Below the pieces are notes generated by a model that was given only the letters and a program-made list of their open reading frames with translations, did not search any database and was not told where the DNA came from. From Candidatus Peregrinibacteria bacterium (GTDB lineage: Bacteria; Patescibacteriota; Gracilibacteria; UBA1369; LOWO2-01-FULL-3), in contig JAUYJL010000018.1 of the NCBI GenBank assembly GCA_030688025.1, positions 1-42,179 of the forward strand: a DNA stretch of 42,179 nucleotides. The letters are read 5' to 3'. Each line of letters opens with the position of its first letter. The stretch's first letter is position 1. Both the position numbers and the translations under genes were made by a program. This document shows, in pieces, positions 15,467-22,610 of the stretch.

Positions 15467-16609
15467 TTAATTTAAAGTCGCTCGCATTATAGCATCGTAT
15501 GTTTTTTCACCGGTAATTTGCCATGAAAATAGTGATGCGTGCGCTATTCCATTTTCTATTAATTTGGCTTGCAGATCGACATCTTTGTAGACTTTTTCTA
15601 TTTTTTCCGCGATGTCTTCCACATTGTATGGATCAAAAAATATTGCATTTTCTTCTCCGCAAATTTCCGGAATTGAGGAAGTGTTTGATGCGACGACCGG
15701 TGTGCCACATTTCATGGATTCGAGTGGCGGCAAGCCAAAACCTTCGTATAGAGAAGGAAATACGTAAATATTTGCGGCGTTATATAAATGTATGAGTTCT
15801 TCTTCGTCTACAAGTCCGGTAAAAATTACGTCATTTTCGAGGCCTAATTCTTTTACTTTGTCTTTTGTTTCAGGATAATCCAAGTCCGGTTTTCCTGTTA
15901 TTACAAGGGACATATCGAGATTCTTTTTTTGTCTTAAAATTGCGAAAGCCTCTATGAGTCGTGGCAGATTTTTGTGATAACGCCAAACGCCTGTGTAGAG
16001 CAAAAATTCTTTTTTAATTTTGTATTTGTTAAGAGTTTTTTGGAATGTTTTCGGATCGTCGATAAGTGTGAAATTGTCGCTTACTCCATTGTAAATCACT
16101 TCTATTTTTTCTTCTGGAACATTTAGGCGTTCGATTAAATCTTTTTTTGTGTTTTTAGAAATTGTAACAACTGTTTTTGCCGTTACTGTCGCGTTTTTTA
16201 TGATTACGTCGTACACCATGCGCTGAAAAAATTTCCAAATTTTGTTGCCTTTGCCGGGGAAAAGAGAAATCGTGAGATCATGAATTGTGACGGTATATGG
16301 CCGGCTGTAAAAATAGGGGACATTGAAGTGAGGAAAATGCATGAAGTCTAACTTTTCTTTATTTAGTTTTATTAGGAATTTTACTTGTTCCGCAAAAGAG
16401 TAATGGCGCGCATTCACAAGCACTTTTTTGACCGCCGGATTTGGCGGAGTGTAATCGTGGAATTCCGGTGCATTGAAAAAAAGTACGATTTCGTGCGGAC
16501 GTTTTTTTTCGTCGTTTATTCTGATAATATTTTGGACGAGTTCGTGAGTGTAGCGTCCGATTCCTGTGAATTTTGAACTGTATATACGACAGTCGATTCC
16601 TATTTTCAT
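15467..16609 (-). CDS. GT4-family glycosyltransferase
   Basis: The 380-residue product shows the two-domain GT-B layout. The N-terminal domain begins MKIGIDCRIYSSKFTGIGRY and contains HDLTISLFPGKG. The C-terminal domain has FLLYTGVWRYHKNLPRLIEA and the nucleotide-sugar motif EGFGLPPLESMKCGTPVVAS, with the E-x7-E glutamates. This is typical of retaining GT4 enzymes that build surface polysaccharides from NDP-sugars. The donor sugar is not readable. It heads the minus-strand run that continues through the DciA-like gene to the SLH, ligase and transglycosylase genes. Confidence 0.94.
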   Translation of the reverse strand: MKIGIDCRIYSSKFTGIGRYTHELVQNIIRINDEKKRPHEIVLFFNAPEFHDYTPPNPAVKKVLVNARHYSFAEQVKFLIKLNKEKLDFMHFPHFNVPYFYSRPYTVTIHDLTISLFPGKGNKIWKFFQRMVYDVIIKNATVTAKTVVTISKNTKKDLIERLNVPEEKIEVIYNGVSDNFTLIDDPKTFQKTLNKYKIKKEFLLYTGVWRYHKNLPRLIEAFAILRQKKNLDMSLVITGKPDLDYPETKDKVKELGLENDVIFTGLVDEEELIHLYNAANIYVFPSLYEGFGLPPLESMKCGTPVVASNTSSIPEICGEENAIFFDPYNVEDIAEKIEKVYKDVDLQAKLIENGIAHASLFSWQITGEKTYDAIMRATLN

Positions 16610-16671
16610 GATTCAATATTGATTTGTGCGTATTGTAAGCTATCTTTAGGAAAGATGGAACTGCGTGGCGA

Positions 16672-16700
16672 TTGACTGACTCACTTGAATATGTTATCTT
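16672..16700 (+). promoter_or_regulatory. Promoter of the 16730 gene
   Basis: TTGACT (16672-16677), a 17-bp spacer and TATCTT (16695-16700). The 11-mer CCTTTTTAAAT follows at 16706, exactly as far from the -10 box as in the 17420 gene. Confidence 0.65.
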
Positions 16701-16729
16701 TCGCGCCTTTTTAAATTAATTACTTTGCG

Positions 16730-17344
16730 ATGGTAGAAATTGTTGGACATAGAGATTCATATGTTGACAACGAGGGTGCTGACTTGTCCATGTTTACAGA
16801 TGTTCACTCGATGGCGGGGAAAAATGCGACTCTTCTCGAACTAGGTGTTGCCAATCTGGAAAGACAACACGCTTTTCTTTGCAGGATGAAGCCAGATTGT
16901 AATCCTTGGATGGAGGAGAGAAAAATTGCGGAAACTTGTAGACTGGCTGAGATTCGAGAAGCTGAGGCGGTTAGGGCAATCGAAGGAAGAAGACAAAAAG
17001 TCCGAGATCGAATATGGGCCGGATTTGTACCTTTGAGGGAGAGAATTGATTTTGAAAAAGAGCGTTTAATTGCTGAAAAAAATTCTAAAAAAGTTAGATA
17101 TGCAGACTGGAATGTTAAAAGAATTCCTGGACTAGAATATACAGGAAAAACAAAAGTCAAAGATTCTATGCCTGACGAAGATGATGAAGATTACGATCAC
17201 CCCTTGCGTGATGGTGCCCTCGGAACTGGATTAGTTCAAAGAATTATTTCTAGAAAGGGACGCCGCCCCCAAAAAATTCGACACCAAGCGTTTGAAGCTG
17301 CGGTTTTGAAAAAAGTGGATCAGGCTATTCGTTGGTTTAAATAA
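16730..17344 (+). CDS. Charged hypothetical protein
   Basis: The 204-residue protein is not recognised. The first 60 residues are mixed. From about 60 to 115 it is a long charged helix (ERKIAETCRLAEIREAEAVR and the EKERLIAEKN stretch), and an acidic turn (DEDDEDYDHP) is followed by a basic C-terminus (RIISRKGRRPQKIRHQAFE). There is no membrane segment or signal peptide. It has its own promoter. Its leader shares the start-site 11-mer CCTTTTTAAAT with the next gene, suggesting common control. The basic tail could bind nucleic acid, but this is a guess. Confidence 0.7.
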   Translation: MVEIVGHRDSYVDNEGADLSMFTDVHSMAGKNATLLELGVANLERQHAFLCRMKPDCNPWMEERKIAETCRLAEIREAEAVRAIEGRRQKVRDRIWAGFVPLRERIDFEKERLIAEKNSKKVRYADWNVKRIPGLEYTGKTKVKDSMPDEDDEDYDHPLRDGALGTGLVQRIISRKGRRPQKIRHQAFEAAVLKKVDQAIRWFK

Positions 17345-17357
17345 ATAGTCCGAGAAA

Positions 17358-17387
17358 TTGACTTTTTTGATTTCGTATTGTTATACT
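17358..17387 (+). promoter_or_regulatory. Promoter of the 17420 gene
   Basis: TTGACT (17358-17363), an 18-bp spacer and TATACT (17382-17387), followed by CCTTTTTAAAT at 17393-17403 around the expected start of transcription. Confidence 0.65.
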
Positions 17388-17419
17388 GGGCTCCTTTTTA
17401 AATATATTAATTTTATCAT

Positions 17420-17773
17420 ATGGCTACTGAAGCACTTAATGATGGAGAAGTCGGAGATGCTGGAGATGTTGGAGAAGTTGGAGATGTTGGAGATGTTGAA
17501 ACTGTTAGAGGTGTTGAAACCACCGCTAAAGTTAATCCTGTTGTTAAGGAGCTTCGTGCTCTCATAAAAAGAGAATTGGCTAATCCTGGTGCTAGGAGAA
17601 AAGCAGGCCCTGTTCGCGTCGGGGGGGTAGAGGTGAAAGGATATCGAGCGCCGATAGTAGGTCGAACAGATCGAGGTGGTGATATTAAAATAGGCGGAAT
17701 TAATAGGTCAGCGTTAATGATGGCAAAACTTCGGAAAGCGCTTAGAGAGGCCTCAAGAACTGATAATCAATAA
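17420..17773 (+). CDS. Small hypothetical protein with GDVGEVGD repeats
   Basis: The 117-residue product begins with an acidic repeat region (residues about 8-27, units of GDVG, GEVG and GDAG) encoded by near-identical 9-bp DNA units. This is followed by a basic region containing VVKELRALIKRELANPGARR, a Gly-rich turn and a basic C-terminal helix LMMAKLRKALREASRT. No known domain is seen. The short tandem DNA repeat is prone to slippage, so length may vary between strains. It has a strong promoter of the same form as the gene before it and lies upstream of tRNA-Asp. Confidence 0.65.
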   Translation: MATEALNDGEVGDAGDVGEVGDVGDVETVRGVETTAKVNPVVKELRALIKRELANPGARRKAGPVRVGGVEVKGYRAPIVGRTDRGGDIKIGGINRSALMMAKLRKALREASRTDNQ

Positions 17774-17775
17774 AT

Positions 17776-17805
17776 TTGCTTGTTTTTGTCTTTCAAATAT
17801 ATTAT
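17776..17805 (+). promoter_or_regulatory. Promoter of tRNA-Asp
   Basis: TTGCTT (17776-17781), an 18-bp spacer and TATTAT (17800-17805), 16 bp before the tRNA 5' end. Confidence 0.5.
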
Positions 17806-17821
17806 CTTTCATTGGCAATTT

Positions 17822-17898
17822 GGAGCGGTAGTTCAGCTGGTTAGAACGCCACACTGTCACTGTGGAGGTCACGGGTTCGAACCCCGTCCGTTCCGCCA
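17822..17898 (+). tRNA. tRNA-Asp (GTC)
   Basis: Acceptor arms GGAGCGG (17822-17828) and CCGTTCC (17888-17894) pair. The anticodon stem CCACA/TGTGG encloses CTGTCAC with anticodon GTC. The T loop region GGGTTCGAACCCC is intact, the discriminator is G and CCA is encoded. Confidence 0.97.
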
Positions 17899-17988
17899 TT
17901 TTGCATTTCAATCATCGGTTAGAACGCCACGCTGTCACTGTGGACGCCTAAGGGTTCTGACCCCCTTCGTTGCGCCATTTTGCATTTC
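17896..17988. repeat. 14-bp direct repeats marking tandem tRNA-Asp duplication
   Basis: CCATTTTGCATTTC occurs at 17896-17909 and again at 17975-17988, a period of 79 bp. Each copy covers the 3' CCA of a tRNA-Asp unit and the bases after it, showing a tandem duplication of the tRNA with its flank. Confidence 0.85.
17911..17977 (+). pseudogene. Decayed tRNA-Asp copy
   Basis: CGGTTAGAACGCCAC-CTGTCAC-TGTGGA matches the functional gene, but the 5' acceptor arm is missing and the T arm is altered (GGGTTCTGACCCCC). The 3' CCA remains. It cannot fold as a full tRNA. Confidence 0.85.
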
Positions 17989-17993
17989 TATAG

Positions 17994-18014
17994 TCGATTA
18001 GAACGCCACACTGC
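17994..18014 (+). pseudogene. Third, truncated tRNA-Asp fragment
   Basis: Only GATTAGAACGCCACACTG and the adjoining bases of the D arm to anticodon loop remain, 79-84 bp after the second copy. Confidence 0.7.
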
Positions 18015-18023
18015 CTGCTAAGC

Positions 18024-18052
18024 TTGGGTTTTTCCGTAAAATAAGGTATAAT
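18024..18052 (+). promoter_or_regulatory. Promoter of the 18073 gene
   Basis: TTGGGT (18024-18029), a 17-bp spacer and TATAAT (18047-18052), 20 bp before the ATG, so the leader is about 13-14 nt and has no Shine-Dalgarno motif. Confidence 0.6.
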
Positions 18053-18072
18053 TTGTTGATCAAACAATAAAA

Positions 18073-19935
18073 ATGAGCCTAGAAGCAAACCCAACCCCGG
18101 AAATGGATCCAGCTCTTGTAGAAAGATTCAAACATGATTCCTATTTATTTGAATCTATTCAGAGCGGATATAACTTTCAATATCAACAGCTTAAAAATAT
18201 TGAGCCCAGATATCATCAAATGATTGCAGATTACCTAATTGCTAAAGGGTTTGGCATGCAAGTACTCCATCATATAAATGAGTTTCAAGACATTGATTCT
18301 GAAGCAATAATTGGTCAATTTGTAGAACACTACGAAGAACTTAAAAAAATACTTACGCCGGAAATGCTAGAAAGTATTCGAAGAAATGGAGGGATATCTT
18401 TCCCCTCCCACAAGCTTGCCGAAGTGGCGCCTGAACACCATCAACTTATTGCGGATCAACTTATTGCTCTGGGGCAAGGGAGTTATGTGCTTAGATATAT
18501 AGCATATTTTCATGGAGTAGATCCCAATAAAGTAATAGATGCACTCATAAACCGTGGCGAAATATGGATGGTCTCTCCGGTTGTCGGAACCGTACAAAAA
18601 GATGTTGCAAGAAAAGTTAGAGCCGCAACCCCAGTTAATTATGTGAAACAATTAAGTAGGCGAGAGAGGCCCCGACCGCCGGCGCAGACAGAAGCATTAA
18701 AAGACCGAATTTTAAGAAAACTTAAAGGACCAAAACCTCCAGAAGAAACAAGCACGGAAGATATTGTGAAAATGCTCGCAAATGATGGTTTTCCCGAATC
18801 ACGGACAGGCAGTGACAAGCGATTGATTCAATTTATACAAAAAACATTTGGACAAAAAATAAATTGGCCAAGCTTTCTTTCTTCTGAATTATACGAAGAA
18901 GGTAGTGCCTTGCATCACTACGAAATGTATCAAATATCGTGTATGTATGAACGCCTGAAAGAATACTACTCAGAAGAAGAAATAATGGTAATTATGCAAG
19001 AATGTCCGATTACAAATATCGTGGATTTTGCTGAAGCGTTTGAAGAAAAAGGCCGACAAAAAATAATTTCGGCACTTACAGAACAACAAGCACAATTATT
19101 TGAAGTCTCCCCCGAATCAACCGTATGGAGATATGGAAATCTTAGCACACTATCAATGCAAGAATATCTAGAACAATGTGGAGATAGAACACAATCCTCT
19201 GGCAGATTATTGGTTCATGTTACAAAAGACCACCTATTTGAAAAATTAGTAAAAAACCCCAAACTAACATCTTCAGCATTGCTACACGTCAAAGACGACA
19301 GTGAAGAAGCAAGTAAACTACTGGATGACAAAAGGAACGCATATACATGGGATGAATCACCAGTAAACACGCATGGTATATCAGTAGGAACCCATTTTTC
19401 ATTTGACAACAAAATTGCATATCCAAAAGGCAAGTTTGCATGCGTATTTGCGGCCGAAGCACTGTTTAATAATTATGCATATTTAGAGACGAATGAGTAC
19501 TCAGAAAACGACATTGTGATAGGAGGAATGAGCAATGATTATATTGATGACCCAACTCATCAAATAGACATTCAAAAATATGGATTTTTCCTTGCACCAA
19601 AAGCCTACGAAGGCCGTATACAAGATATCCCTGAAGGAACAAGAATATTTTATTACACAGGAAAGCTTGGCGATGGACTAAATCAACTAAGAGAACAGAT
19701 AGGAGAACAGGAGAAAAAAGTGAAACTTGCACGTAAAATTAAGTTTAATAGACGTATTGGAGTTGAACACCAAATCGATATTAATAACTCTTTTTATGCG
19801 CAGGTATATATACAACATCAACTTGAAGCGGCCGGCGAAGATGCAAAAAAAGGCAACAACATCTTCCCTTCTGTCGATTTTTTACTGACGCACATGGGAA
19901 AAGGCGGCGGGAAAGGAAACTACTTTTCGGTGTAA
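18073..19935 (+). CDS. 620-residue unknown protein with N-terminal helical repeats
   Basis: Not recognised. Residues about 45-160 hold two related helical units. The first contains YHQMIADYLIAKGFGMQVLH, the second HHQLIADQLIALGQGSYVLR, each followed by HxNEFQDID- or YFHGVDPNK-like turns. A basic linker rich in Arg and Pro follows (around 195-225), then a helical middle region with EEEIMVIMQECPITNIVDFA. The C-terminal 250 residues look like an alpha/beta domain with HGISVGTHFSF and DIPEGTRIFYYTGKLGDG; the chain ends in a Gly-rich tail (GKGGGKGNYFSV). There is no signal peptide or membrane segment. It lies between tRNA-Asp relics and an IS30-bearing island, so it may be accessory. An enzyme or toxin role is possible but not supported by a known motif. 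Confidence 0.8.
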   Translation: MSLEANPTPEMDPALVERFKHDSYLFESIQSGYNFQYQQLKNIEPRYHQMIADYLIAKGFGMQVLHHINEFQDIDSEAIIGQFVEHYEELKKILTPEMLESIRRNGGISFPSHKLAEVAPEHHQLIADQLIALGQGSYVLRYIAYFHGVDPNKVIDALINRGEIWMVSPVVGTVQKDVARKVRAATPVNYVKQLSRRERPRPPAQTEALKDRILRKLKGPKPPEETSTEDIVKMLANDGFPESRTGSDKRLIQFIQKTFGQKINWPSFLSSELYEEGSALHHYEMYQISCMYERLKEYYSEEEIMVIMQECPITNIVDFAEAFEEKGRQKIISALTEQQAQLFEVSPESTVWRYGNLSTLSMQEYLEQCGDRTQSSGRLLVHVTKDHLFEKLVKNPKLTSSALLHVKDDSEEASKLLDDKRNAYTWDESPVNTHGISVGTHFSFDNKIAYPKGKFACVFAAEALFNNYAYLETNEYSENDIVIGGMSNDYIDDPTHQIDIQKYGFFLAPKAYEGRIQDIPEGTRIFYYTGKLGDGLNQLREQIGEQEKKVKLARKIKFNRRIGVEHQIDINNSFYAQVYIQHQLEAAGEDAKKGNNIFPSVDFLLTHMGKGGGKGNYFSV

Positions 19936-19967
19936 GGGAACAATTATTATGTTTTTGACTTTGGCGA

Positions 19968-20456
19968 TTACTCTGCGGTAACAGAGCAATTTATATCTTT
20001 TTCGCCGTCACTTCCGTCGTAGTGCATGTTTGCACCGGTATTCCCACCGTTTCCATTAAGATTTTTTACAAAGGCTACTCCATCTGTGGTGCATTTAAGT
20101 GTTGCCTCTTTTGTCCCATTTGCCAAGTCTGCACAAACTGAAAAATCCTTTGCTCCGCTTGTACCGTATGAGTAAGATTTTCCGTCTCTTGGAATACATG
20201 CGTTAACTCCGGCATCTGATACTTGCCATGGCGTTTTTACGGGCTTGTCGGACACGACTATGAGCTGTACGCCTTGATAACCTTGGCAGAGATCCTCCTT
20301 TTTATCCAATACATGACAAATGCTACCATTTGTTGAGGATTGTGATGTCAAAATTCCTTCTTGGGCTTCTGTCCCTATAACCGGAACGTCACAATCTGAA
20401 GAGCATCCTATGTTTAGGGCGCTTGCTAGTGCGACTGTTGCGATTGTTCTTAGCAT
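19968..20456 (-). CDS. Small Cys-containing lipoprotein
   Basis: The 162-residue product begins MLRTIATVALASALNIGCSS, a lipoprotein signal with the lipid-modified Cys at 18. The mature chain has several further Cys residues (DCDVP, SICHVLD, DLCQGYQG, VNACIPRD, SVCADL, LKCTTDG, DINCSV), suggesting disulfides outside the cell. It ends with a Gly/Asn-rich segment. No family is recognised. Its -35 box lies immediately beside the left end of the IS30 element. It is convergent with the 620-residue gene, with 32 bp between stops. Confidence 0.75.
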   Translation of the reverse strand: MLRTIATVALASALNIGCSSDCDVPVIGTEAQEGILTSQSSTNGSICHVLDKKEDLCQGYQGVQLIVVSDKPVKTPWQVSDAGVNACIPRDGKSYSYGTSGAKDFSVCADLANGTKEATLKCTTDGVAFVKNLNGNGGNTGANMHYDGSDGEKDINCSVTAE

Positions 20457-20476
20457 ATTTTTTATGGTTAGGTGTC

Positions 20477-20505
20477 TTTATACGTCTGCTTGGCAGAATA
20501 GTCAA
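20477..20505 (-). promoter_or_regulatory. Promoter of the lipoprotein gene beside IS30
   Basis: On the minus strand TTGACT (20505-20500), a 17-bp spacer and TATAAA (20482-20477). IS30 begins about 12 bp upstream of the -35 box, so any upstream control region has been displaced. Confidence 0.6.
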
Positions 20506-20515
20506 GTTGGGAGCC

Positions 20516-21493
20516 TTAGATTCTAGATCGAATCGCAACTTTTCCTGAGAAGACTTCTTGTGGAGTGTGATAATTAAGCCGTTTTCTAGGTCTATTATTT
20601 ATCAACTTCACTACTTTTTGCAAATCAAAATCTGTAATTTTTGTGAAGTCTGTGCCTTTTGGAAAGAATTGTCGAAGCAATCCGTTCGTATTTTCGTTTG
20701 TTCCACGTTCCCATGAATGATATGGATATGCAAAATATATGGCTGTTTTTAGCCATATTCCAGTTGTTTCATGTTCAGAAAATTCAGAGCCATTATCGTA
20801 AGTAATCGTGCATAATTTCTTTTTTGAAAGTTTTGAAAATTCAGCTATTGTTGTTGTTCTAACTTTTTCTGCGAGAGCTCTTTCAAGCCTATTGGCAAGC
20901 AAATATCCACTTTTTCGATCAACATGGGTCAAAAGGGCAGATTTTTTGTCTCCGCCTCTGACTGTATCACCTTCCCAGTCACCAATTCTTGCTCGTTTTT
21001 CGACTATTTTTGGTCTGGTATCTATGCGCCGTTTCTTGGCTTCTTCTCTGTATTTTTCACGATCTACAGTTCCGTGTCGTCTGCGATATTTACCTTTTTT
21101 ACCTCTGAGATATTTTTTCAAATCAGATCTTTCATTGTACACAAATTGATAGATGGTTTCGTGACACAGTTTGAGCCCTTTTTGGCTTAATTTAGCGGCT
21201 ATTTGCTGAGGCGACCAATATTTTTTTAGTTTTCTGATGACATATTGTTTTAGCGAAGATTTTGAGCACAATTTCTTGAATTTTTGATTCGCTTTCGTTC
21301 TCCGTTTTTTCAGTTTTTTCTTTGCTATTTTTACTGAATATTTACCGTTTTTTCCTTTGTTTCTGGCTAGTTCTTTTGAGATCGTTGATTCAGGTCTATT
21401 CAATATTTCTGCAATCTCTTTTTGCCTTAATTTAGAGCTAAATAGCTTCTCTAGAACTATCCGCTCCTTTGAGCTAAGCTGTTTGTGGGACAT
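20516..21493 (-). CDS. IS30-family transposase
   Basis: The 325-residue DDE transposase has an N-terminal helix-turn-helix region (QKEIAEILNRPESTISKELA), a second basic region with WSPQQIAAKL and CHETIYQFVY, and a C-terminal catalytic core. The acidic triad is visible in ARIGDWEGDTVRG, TYDNGSEFSEH and WERGTNENTNGLLRQFFPKG. The frame is intact with no stop or shift, so the element may be active. The last codons overlap the left inverted repeat, as is usual for IS30 elements. Confidence 0.97.
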   Translation of the reverse strand: MSHKQLSSKERIVLEKLFSSKLRQKEIAEILNRPESTISKELARNKGKNGKYSVKIAKKKLKKRRTKANQKFKKLCSKSSLKQYVIRKLKKYWSPQQIAAKLSQKGLKLCHETIYQFVYNERSDLKKYLRGKKGKYRRRHGTVDREKYREEAKKRRIDTRPKIVEKRARIGDWEGDTVRGGDKKSALLTHVDRKSGYLLANRLERALAEKVRTTTIAEFSKLSKKKLCTITYDNGSEFSEHETTGIWLKTAIYFAYPYHSWERGTNENTNGLLRQFFPKGTDFTKITDFDLQKVVKLINNRPRKRLNYHTPQEVFSGKVAIRSRI

Positions 21494-21580
21494 CTTTTTT
21501 GGGTTAATGATTATGATTCAGCATCACTATCATATCCCAACTAGATGTCCTCTTTTAGTTGCGATTCGAATTAGAATTCA
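20517..21580 (-). mobile_element. IS30-family insertion sequence
   Basis: Imperfect terminal inverted repeats: 20519-20540 on the left and 21557-21579 on the right, sharing TCGAATCGCAACT and ATTCTA with two mismatches between them. They enclose one intact transposase gene. The exact outer ends and any target duplication could not be fixed by eye. Confidence 0.85.
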
Positions 21581-21637
21581 CCTTTCACCAATTTTGATTC
21601 TTTGAAGCTCATTATGGAATGAAGTGCGGACTGGGGT

Positions 21638-22513
21638 TTAATCAATTCCGATTTTCCAAACATTCTTTTCTAAAAAGGCTTCGATGGTTTGTCGACCGGC
21701 TTTGTTTATAAGGTTCGAATGTGAGAGTTTATTGTTTTTTGCGTAGTCACCAAGTGTGATTATTTTTTTACCTTCCAAATACGCCAGTCGTTTGTGATAG
21801 CTATTGGTAAGCGCTTTCCCGACGATTTCTTCCATAATTACAGTTATCCCCTTTGCATCAAATTCTCTGAAGGCTTCATAGTATTTTTTTCTATCAATAA
21901 ATTTTATATTTATCGGGACAAATCCTTCCCGTATCAGAATGTAATTGTTGATAACACGACCAATCCGGCCATTCCCGTCAACAAACGGATGCGTATATTC
22001 AAAAGTAAGATGTAATTTTGCTATACGTTTTATGATATTTTCATGGCTCGTTGCGTTGTATTGTGCCAACATTTTTTCAAGACGATCAATCACTTCTTTT
22101 GGATTGGGAGCAATGTGATTTCCAACACGAACAAATTCATTTTCTTTTCTAAATCTTCCGGCAACATCGTCACGAATATTTGAAATCAACATTTTGTGAA
22201 GAGACAGAATCACATCAAGATTAAGCTCTTGTTCCTTGGCTTTTTTGTCTATGTACGAGACCACTCTTGCAAGATTCTTTGCCTCAAAAATTTCTCTTTC
22301 AGTGATAAATCTATCCAAATCAATTTGGAGAAGTATTTTTTCAGTTTCTTCCAGCGTTAGCGTACTGTTTTCTATGGCATTTGAGTTGTACACTTGTTCG
22401 GCAATTTCGGTTTCGGCAATAAGTTTTAGAAGAGAATCCTTGCCTGTGGACGCTTTGTAATATCGCTCACGAAGAGAATTTATTTTACTGAAGACGTTTA
22501 ATATCTTTGTCAT
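21638..22513 (-). CDS. Fic-domain AMP-transferase with N-terminal inhibitory motif
   Basis: The 291-residue protein has the full Fic motif HPFVDGNGRIGR around residue 180, where the His is the catalytic base and the Asp binds magnesium. These enzymes usually attach AMP to a Ser, Thr or Tyr of a target protein. The N-terminal SNAIENSTL around residue 44 fits the inhibitory helix motif (S/T-x3-E-G/N) whose Glu blocks ATP binding, as in class II Fic proteins. A C-terminal helix-turn-helix-like segment (KKIITLGDYAKNNKLSHSNL) could bind DNA, so autoregulation is plausible. The promoter at 22522-22550 puts the start of transcription almost at the ATG. It lies next to a second Fic-type gene. Confidence 0.92.
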   Translation of the reverse strand: MTKILNVFSKINSLRERYYKASTGKDSLLKLIAETEIAEQVYNSNAIENSTLTLEETEKILLQIDLDRFITEREIFEAKNLARVVSYIDKKAKEQELNLDVILSLHKMLISNIRDDVAGRFRKENEFVRVGNHIAPNPKEVIDRLEKMLAQYNATSHENIIKRIAKLHLTFEYTHPFVDGNGRIGRVINNYILIREGFVPINIKFIDRKKYYEAFREFDAKGITVIMEEIVGKALTNSYHKRLAYLEGKKIITLGDYAKNNKLSHSNLINKAGRQTIEAFLEKNVWKIGID

Positions 22514-22521
22514 ATGCTTGC

Positions 22522-22550
22522 ATTATATTCTTTTTTCACGGTTTTGTCCA
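22522..22550 (-). promoter_or_regulatory. Near-leaderless promoter of the Fic gene
   Basis: On the minus strand TGGACA (22550-22545), a 17-bp spacer and TATAAT (22527-22522). Only 8 bp separate the -10 box from the ATG, so the mRNA would start about 2 nt before the start codon. A copy of the 14-bp repeat described at 22533 lies in the spacer. Confidence 0.6.
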
Positions 22551-22596
22551 TATAATCGTGAAAATTGGTTAAATTTGCTGTATTTTCACGGTTTTG
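22533..22596. promoter_or_regulatory. Candidate operator: TTTTCACGGTTTTG twice plus an inverted half
   Basis: TTTTCACGGTTTTG occurs at 22533-22546 and 22583-22596, 50 bp apart, about five helical turns. CGTGAAAA (22557-22564) is an inverted partial copy between them. The first copy overlaps the spacer of the Fic promoter. Binding by the Fic protein's C-terminal helix-turn-helix or by the neighbouring RhuM protein is an inference. Confidence 0.55.
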
Positions 22597-22610
22597 ATAA
22601 TGATTTGGAT

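Noticed and set aside
17911-17977. Second tRNA-Asp as a working tRNA
   Set aside because: The 5' acceptor arm is missing and the T arm is altered.
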